64,000 nucleotides of DNA, from contig NC_087082.1 of assembly GCF_026151205.1 (NCBI RefSeq), positions 15,905,365-15,969,364 on the forward strand, in the 5' to 3' direction. Made by a program: the position numbers and the translations under genes. Positions 57,101 through 64,000 of this stretch are shown here, in pieces. The notes beneath the pieces were generated by a model. That model was not told where the DNA came from. It saw nothing but the letters and a program-made list of their open reading frames with translations, and did not search any database. Position 1 is the first letter of the stretch. The number at the start of each line of letters is the position of its first letter. Source of the DNA: Bolinopsis microptera. Its lineage: Eukaryota; Ctenophora; Tentaculata; Lobata; Bolinopsidae.

Positions 57101-60100
57101 TAAGAAAAATGAGAAGTGTAATCAATACAAGGCTAGATCAATAACTAAGGATAATTATAATGGTACTAAATTAAGGAGTAAGGGTAGTAAGATAATTGGA
57201 TAATTAAGCGTAGTAATATTATGATGAAATTAACTACTGAAAAGTAGGCTTACGGGAATTTATAATATGGTACATAACATAGCAAGATGACAACTAAAAT
57301 AACAACAAACTAACTGTAGTGAGTCTGATCATCTGGTTAGGATCCTGACCACTAACATTGCTCCTCTCCCGATAACAATCCTGTTTTTAGGGTTCTGTCT
57401 CAGCTGCTCGTTGACGTCTGCAAACAAGGTGGGTATACGGGACTCCATACCCTGGGGGACAGGGCGCGTGTCTCGTGCACCTGGTACACCGGAGTTCTCT
57501 TTAGGAAGGAGCACTGCATCACGCTCACGCAGTAATCTGGCAGGAATGTTGCGTTAATAATTGGTAGTCAGGATAAAATACTTAAGTCTGTCTCCGGCAC
57601 AGACTAAATAAACAAATATTCAATATACAGGGCGGGCCAGGATTAATTTCACGTACTGAAGAGCAATATCTTGTTTCTCTTATTACTATAGAGTGAGTAC
57701 TCATACGTGAACATAGCTACATTTAGGAGTATAAAAGCGGTGCCAGCCAATTTAAGCGCCCTAATCATCTCGCACACACATAATCATTAACTTCATGAAT
57801 AATAAAAGTATCCTGCACACAGACCACACAGTATACACACAGTATGAGTATACACAGTATCCACACAGACCTGATCCACTCCTCCAGAAGTTTCCCCCTC
57901 TCCTCCTCCTCCTCCTCTGTGAGAGCCTCCTTCTCTGTGAGGCGGTGCAGTTGTTCTCCTATCCTGTTCTGGACTGACTCAAGCGCTTCACTCCACGCAC
58001 ACCGCAGCTTTAGCAGATCCTGGGAGAAGAGAGTTTTAATATTATGTGCTGTGTCAACTATCTGTTAGTTCATGACTGGGAGGAATTGTTTCAATTAGTT
58101 TTCACGTGAAACTGTCAACACTTTCAGTATCTGTTTCAAGACTTGGGACAGAGCAGCAGAGCTGTACATGATTTGTTATTCGTCATGATATCATGTCGAA
58201 TGTTCAGCGTGTTTGGTACTACTTGTAATGTACAGATATTACATGTATTATAAGGTATTACTTGTGTTTGGTATCAGACTAAACTGTTTCTCTGATACTG
58301 AAATATATATTAAATCGCTACGTATAAGCACTAAGCGATCCGTCATCCGAGGGACCGAGTAGCAAGATTGAAGAAACTACATAATATACACCTGTAGTTA
58401 TGAAGGCTAAGTAGCAATTAAAATGAGCTGTCAGGAAACAGGCACACACTACATTTATTGTACGGAAATAGAGTATTTAGTAGGCTGTTTGTCTCCACAA
58501 TAAGTAATTGCAATAAGATTGGATTGTGAGGTATTTATAGTCAAACTCACATTCAACGAGCTTGTCAATATAATGGTGTCTCAAGAAAATGTTATTATAT
58601 TCTACTCCGAAATCCGAATATATAGAATATATTATATTGCCGATTACGCGTTTTAAAAGGATCACCTTATCGAATTGGCACATTCACCACTAATAACAGG
58701 AATTATTTAAATCCTATTTTACTTCAACTATGATCATTCTATTCGAAACCTTCCACAGCAATGCAAGAGATCCCTAATTAACAAAACAAAAAATTGTCTA
58801 TTGATTAATTAATTATTACATATAATTAACTACAAACCTCGTTCTGGTAACTGTCGAGAGCGGGCTGATGTCTGGTTTGAGTGTGGACGTTGCCGATGCT
58901 AATACTGCTGATGCTCTTACAGGCGATGTTACCTCCTGCCCCAACAGGTAACACTCGCACTAGGATACGGCGGGATAACCCCTGTCGTAGCTGAAAGGGG
59001 AGTGTTAAATGAGGTTAAGTGAGGCAAAGGGGAGTGTTAAATGAGGTTAAGTGAGGCAAAGGGGAGTGTTAAACGAGGTTAAGCGAGGCGAAGGGGAGTG
59101 CTATTCTAGAAGTTTTGTTATTAGATCGTGAACGTACAGCTCAGATAATAGTTTGATTTGAAAAAGAGATTAGAGTCAAATAGCGGGTCTCATAGTTAGT
59201 ATCATTGTTTATACTGTTATATCCGGTTATTATATGTTATATAACAGTATTATGCACACAAGGAAATAGTTTAGACGATAACATTCAGGTTAGAGTTGAT
59301 AAAACGTAAGGTATTTGGTTTGTTGTCTCTGGTATGTTGATATTTTAAGGTAAAACGCCCTTCTTGATGACAGATATCACAATTAATATCGTAAAGGTAT
59401 GGGAATAAAACTGGAGGCAAGTGTGATATTTGAATATAAAGGTACTGAAACTAAGTTTAACTTAGCCTTCGGCCGGACACTAAACTTCAAGTCTGGTAAC
59501 TCAGCTTTGAGCAAAGAAACTGAGATTTAAATTTAATATGATATAGTCCTCGGTCCACGTTTACAATAATCACGAAGATACATTTTATTTGATCGCTATC
59601 AGATCAAACCACGCATTTACGTTAGGCAATTAGAAAAAAGTTTACAAGAAAATTTCTTGTAAACATTTTTCTAATTGCCTAATGTAAATGCGTGGTTTGA
59701 TCTGATAGCGATCAAATAAAATTTATGCGTATTGGTCTGCATTTAATGCAGACCAATACGCATACATTTTAATGAGATTACAAAGTGAAGAATAAAAATG
59801 AAAGAATTACCAGAGTAACTCTAAAATGTAAAGTTTTACCTGGTAAATACCGCCAGTCTTGATATCATTCCTCTCCTGGACCTCTACTGCTGAGTATATC
59901 CCGTTATCGTTTATCTCCAATATCTGGAATTTAATAGGAATGTAAACAACAATGTATTGAGGAATGTACTTAACAATAAACATGGATTAGATGAATATTT
60001 TATGTTTACACTGAACGAATATTACACGCCTGTGCACCTAAGATCAGTGCACCTAAGATGGCAGTTTTAAATCCACAGCCAGGATCTTATCGAATATTCA

Positions 60101-61014
60101 AGTCAATTATCAAGTAGAGTTCAATAACCAGGAATTGTAGTTCTGGTGTTTAATTATAATACTGTATCTGACAGTACTGTGGAATGACGAACAACACGCC
60201 ATTCTCCTTTAAAAGGTTTTTTAACCGTTTTTTTAACACTTCTAACGGGTTTTAACGAAATTTTTTTAATACAAAAAGAAACCAGGAAGATAAAAATTTT
60301 TCGCGCCCCTAACAAACAAAAAGATACACTTTCCCCCTGTGGCGGGTGTTAAAATGAAAAATCCACTGAAATTCTTGACCGAAAACTTCCGACTTGAAAA
60401 ACTAAAGTCTTTCTATTAACAGTGAAAAAAAGACGTCCCAACATGTAAAAATTCTAAAACTTGGGATAAAATTTTAAGTTTGTGGGGAAAAGTTTTACGC
60501 CAATAACACCTTTATTAACGGGAACGACGCCCTGTGGCTTACACCCCGAAAAATTCAGTCACAAAGAGCCTTAAAAAATTTTCTTTCAAATGAAATTTTT
60601 TAAATTACTTTGATTTAAAGTAAAATGTAATTACATAGTGCCATGAATGTTTGGGGGGAAAAAACCTTTCCCTTTTCAAAATGTCTTTACGAGCTTATTC
60701 GCATCATGATTACGGGATTAGTTATTTGTGGGTTAATTTTAAATTTCCTTAATGTTACTTTTTTAGGATACCACACCATTATTTTCTATGTTAAACAAAT
60801 AACTTTACCAATTTCCTACTTGAGCAAAAAGACAAAGCTTTTCATCTGAAAATTCCGCCTACACACCCCAACAAACTCCCATTTTCTACACCCCACTTCC
60901 ACACCACTTTCAAAATTTTCAAAATATTACCCTTTTCCCCCGGGACTAAGGAGCCCCACTAGTTCACCCACCTCACACAACACACCTGTCCACTTGGGAC
61001 TTTCCCACACCACA
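54116..61014 (-). CDS. KIF13: Kinesin-3 (KIF13-type), C-terminal half, partial
   Basis: Exons read downwards: 61014-60986 (29 nt, tentative), 59923-59840, 58990-58838, 58019-57871, 57536-57350, 56277-56146, 55291-55158, 55010-54936 and 54305-54116 (stop). Phases agree from 59923 on. Diagnostic blocks are ILEINDNGIYSAVEV, TGGIYQLRQGLSRRILVRV, SISIGNVH, RERDAVLLPKENSGVPGA, CAISAWDSSTHETESLN, MELELVLRKRVCVRVYKKKS and CGVMYEVVTGIP. They follow the KIF13 tail (DUF3694 region) in order. The end is acidic (EVVEKIDNNY). There is no CAP-Gly domain, so it resembles KIF13A more than KIF13B in that respect. The preceding part of the protein is not found at higher coordinates but is on the plus strand at 18.5-29.0 kb. 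Confidence 0.85.
56030..56365. repeat. TAATTA-type short repeats flanking a kinesin exon
   Basis: CCAACTAATTAC-like units lie at 56045-56145 and (GTTAATTAGATAATTA)n at 56290-56362, either side of exon 56146-56277. Confidence 0.7.
56858..56935. repeat. TGTGCGGTAA-type short repeat
   Basis: About eight units of roughly 10 bp (TGTGCGGTAT / TGTGCGGTAA) lie in tandem within a kinesin intron. Confidence 0.7.
58993..59100. repeat. 34-bp tandem repeat in kinesin intron
   Basis: Three units contain AAAGGGGAGTGTTAAATGAG followed by GTTAAGTGAGGC, immediately upstream (in gene direction) of the exon starting 58990. Confidence 0.8.
59582..59764. repeat. Two adjacent near-perfect palindromes in a kinesin intron
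   Basis: Palindrome 1 (59582-59722) has 70-nt arms with about two mismatches and a one-base centre at 59652. Palindrome 2 (59724-59764) has perfect 20-nt arms, TATGCGTATTGGTCTGCATT. They are separated by one base. They could be a foldback MITE or an RNA hairpin locus. Confidence 0.85.
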
Positions 61015-61200
61015 CTGAAAGAAAGAGGGCAATGTTATAAACACTCCACAGCAGTGAATTTTTTAAATTTTTTCCAAATTTTTTCCTTTTAGGTAAAAAC
61101 ACACAAACTATGTCTTTATGTTGTGAAACAACGGTTCTATTATTGCCCCCGGGGAAAGGAAAACCGCGCGGGTTAAGGGTTTTTTTGAAAAAAAGCTCCC
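60200..61200. other. Suspect, homopolymer-rich sequence
   Basis: Dense runs of A, T, C and G (for example CCCCCGGGGAAAGGAAAACC) are unlike the neighbouring introns and resemble 29.06-29.2 kb. The stretch lies between the kinesin exon at 59.9 kb and the presumed breakpoint. A possible 29-nt exon at 60986-61014 is embedded in it. Confidence 0.45.
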
Positions 61201-61219
61201 TCTGGAGAACTGTCTGCAT

Positions 61220-62235
61220 TTACACGTTGTAAAGCGTTGTTGAGGAGTAACTAGGGTAATTACCACTGTTTCACAAGTCAATTAAGTGATTAAGTGATTA
61301 CACACGCAGAAGGTCCTGTGGTGTTTTCTGTCGTTGTTGTGTAAAATGTGATCTATTTATAGACGATCTGAGAGATGTTAAAACTAAGTTCATAAGTATT
61401 ACTAACAATAACATACCGTAACTAACGATAACATAGCGTAACTAACCTCTAGGATATATAATAATCACAGTATAACGGAGCCTCTTATCGAACAAATAAT
61501 ATTGACACGGATATTAACTCATAAAGTCTATGGAAGATCAACTAATTGTGAGTTCTTGTAAAGTATTGCGTAGTTCGAGCTGCTCAGTCTCCCAAGATAA
61601 CAATATTCATCTCAGTAAGTGCACTACAAATTATACCAAAAAACGGTTTATCTTTTCTACATAGTACATACAGTATTACATTGTATTGCTATGATAATGG
61701 TAGGACTTTGTGTATAAAATGTATAAAATGTACAATGTCACTAATTCTTTGTAAACATGTTATTATCAACAGTATAACCTCTAGCTACCAGACCTCTTGG
61801 TGAAAAGCAATCATGGAGAAGTGTGGTAGATCAACGACAATAAATTTTTTGACAGACAGGACAGCGAGATACTTCGTCATCAAAGTTGTTTGGTAATTTA
61901 TGGAGGTAGAATTAACATTAACAGATGAAAAATTGGGGAGAGGAAACAAGCCCGGTAAAATGTAAATGAAGTGGCCTGGTAATTAAAGCCCATACTTGTG
62001 CAGGAGGTGCATTTTGCTCTAAGGTTTTTTTAAACATATTTGATAGATTTACAGATCTGGCTTGACAAAAATTTTCAGAAACATCATGTTGCCGGGAAGC
62101 AAAAAATCCGATGAGTTTTTAGGGGGGTGGGGTAGGGGGTTTGAGGGGGGTTGGGAAGGGTTGTCACAATGACGAGAAATTTTTTGCAAAAAATTAAACA
62201 ATCTTTATTTGTTGATATTATTAACCCCCGTTGCC
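61220..62235. other. Noncoding; no gene seen
   Basis: No exon was recognised. The N-terminal kinesin part expected here for a minus-strand gene was looked for and not found. Confidence 0.5.
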
Positions 62236-62237
62236 TA

Positions 62238-64000
62238 GAGTGGTGGGTCTGCACTTGAGGAAGAGTGGGTCTGGCCGCTAGAATTGGTGGTCTGCAATCT
62301 AGAAGTGGGTCTGGCAAACCAGAATGGTGGGTCTACAATCTAGAAGTGGGTCTGGGCAACCAGAATGATGGGTCTGTACCCTTAAAGAGTGGTCTGACAA
62401 CCAGAGTGGTGGGTGTGCACTTGAGAATAGTGGGTCCTGGCAGCTAGAATGGTGGGTATGCAATCTAGAAGTGGGTCTGTTAACCAGAATTGTGGGTCAA
62501 CACCCTTGAATCGAAGAGTGGGTCTGACAACCAGAATGGTGGGTCTGCACTTGAGAAGAGTGGTTCTTGCGGCTGGAATGGTGGGTCTGCAATCTAGAAG
62601 TTGGTCTAGCAACCAGAATTGTGGATCTGCAATCGAGAATGATGAGTCTTCACTCTAGAAGAGTGGGTTCTTCTGACAACCAAATAGTGGGTCTGCACTT
62701 GAGAAGATGTGGGTCAGGCGGCTGGAATGGTGGGGTCTGCAATCTAGAAGTTGGTTCTAGCAACAGAATTTTGGATCTGCATTCGAGAATAATAAGTCCT
62801 TCACTGAGAAGAGTGGGTCTGGCAGCTAAGAATGTTGGGTATGCAATCTATAAGTGGGTCTGGCAACCAGAACGGTGGGTCTGCAGTCTGCACCCTTAAA
62901 GAGGTGGGTCTGACAAACCAGAGTGGTAGATCTGCACTTGAGAAGAGTGGGTCCTGGCCAGCGGAATGGTGGGTCTGCAATCTAGAAGGTGGTCTGGCAA
63001 CCAGAATGGTGGGGTGGTACGTACACCCTTGAAGAGTGGGTCCTGACAACCCGATGGTGGGTCTGGACTTGAGAATGATGGGGTCTTGCAGCTGGAATGG
63101 TAGGTCCTGCAATCTAGAAGTTGGTCTGGCAAACCAGAATGGTGGTGTACGTACACCCTTGAAGAGTGGGGGTCTGACAACCAGAGTGGTGGGTCTGGAC
63201 TTGAGAAGAGTGGGTCTGGCAGCTGGAATGGTGGGTCCTGCAATCTAGAAGTTGGTCTGGCAACCAGAAATGGTGGGTGTACGTACACCCTTGAAGAGTT
63301 AGTCTGACAACCCGAGTGGTGGGGTCTACACTTGAGAAGAGTTGGTCGGCGGCTAGAAGGTAGGGTCTGCGATCTAAAAGTGGGTTCTTGCAGCCAGAAT
63401 GGTGGATCTGCACTTGAGAAGAGTGGGTCTGGTGCAGTCTGCACCCTTAAAGAGTGGGTCTGACAACCAGAGTGGTAGATCTGCACTTGAGGATTAGTGG
63501 GTTTCTGGCAGCTGGAATGGTGGGTCTGCAATCTATAAGTGAGTCTGGCAGCTAGAATTTAGTGGGTCTGAAATCTAGAAGTGGGTCTTGCAACATGAAT
63601 GTGGGTCTGCACCCTTGAAGAGTGGGTCTGGCCAATCAGAAAGGTACGTTCTACTACTCTAGAAGAGTGGGTCTGGCAACCAGAATGGTGAATTTTCGCC
63701 CTAGAAGGGTGAGTCTGGAAACCAGAAAAGGGTGGGTCTACAATCTGGAATAGTGGGTCTGGCAACCAGAATTGCGGGGTCTGCATTCTAGAATAGTGGA
63801 TCTTCACTCTAGAGAGTGGGCCTGGCAACCAAATGGTAAGTCACACTCTGTCACCAGATTTGGGGGTCTATAAACTAGAATAAAGGAGATATGGCTACCA
63901 GAATTGTGGGGTTTGGACACCCGAATGGGGGGTCCTTCACTCTAGAATAATAGTCTGGTGGGTCTACACTTTAGAAAAGATGGGTCTGGCAACTAGATTG
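62238..64000 (+). repeat. ~42-bp minisatellite made of diverged 21-mers, runs off the window
   Basis: Units alternate AGTGGGTCTGGCAACCAGAA with TGGTGGGTCTGCAATCTAGA or a version with CACTTGAGAAG. About 40 dimers are present, with abundant small indels. Open frames on both strands here are by-products of the repeat. Confidence 0.9.

Noticed and set aside
62896-63531. 211-residue open frame on the minus strand and several other frames at 62.1-63.8 kb
   Set aside because: They are periodic readings of the minisatellite, shift frame with every indel and resemble no protein.

Overview
This window comes from an invertebrate animal genome. It is AT-rich, its genes have many introns with GT-AG borders, and it carries animal genes (a kinesin-3 of the KIF13 type, eIF4G, BTB-BACK proteins, EF-hand proteins) among many transposable elements of animal type. 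A cnidarian (perhaps hydrozoan), sponge or similar early-branching animal is my best guess, mainly from the retroelement types. This is a low-confidence inference.

Layout. 1-4.3 kb: a CR1/L2-like LINE broken by one stop codon, then the 3' end of a retroelement that may have a restriction-like endonuclease. 5.5-15.6 kb: three tandem BTB-BACK genes. Each ends in an unrecognised ~150-residue module joined through 36-nt mini-exons that encode a repeated peptide. A 1.9-kb terminal-inverted-repeat (TIR) element sits in an intron of the first. 15.8-16.1 kb: a 48-bp minisatellite. 18.5-29.0 kb: plus-strand exons of the middle of a kinesin-3 tail. One of its introns holds two damaged EF-hand genes, and in the first of these an exon/intron junction has expanded into a ~1.2-kb minisatellite. 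29.2-30.1 kb: a second, noisy array of the 48-bp repeat. 30.6-41.8 kb: a fourth, inverted BTB copy split by a PIF/Harbinger DNA transposon, which itself contains a full-length LINE. 42.0-45.4 kb: minus-strand eIF4G exons (MIF4G, probable MA3). 45.4-50.8 kb: three retroelement fragments, one with a poly(A) tail and a 15-bp target duplication. 52.2-53.8 kb: a second TIR element of the same design as the first. 54.1-61.0 kb: minus-strand exons of the kinesin-3 C-terminal part. 62.2-64.0 kb: a minisatellite running off the end.

The most important structural point is that the two kinesin-3 parts are consecutive pieces of one protein on opposite strands. Either the 29-61 kb segment is inverted in this assembly, or a real inversion has split the gene. 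Sequence near both presumed breakpoints (29.0-30.1 and 60.2-61.2 kb) looks unreliable. Frameshifts between about 22.5 and 30 kb may therefore be sequencing errors rather than gene decay.

The best candidates for undescribed biology are four. (i) A family of small TIR elements with 36-bp termini starting TGGACRYGTTCA and interiors built from many copies of a short motif. (ii) The BTB-BACK family with a fast-diverging C-terminal module. (iii) The minisatellite made of repeated 5' splice sites. (iv) The split kinesin gene.
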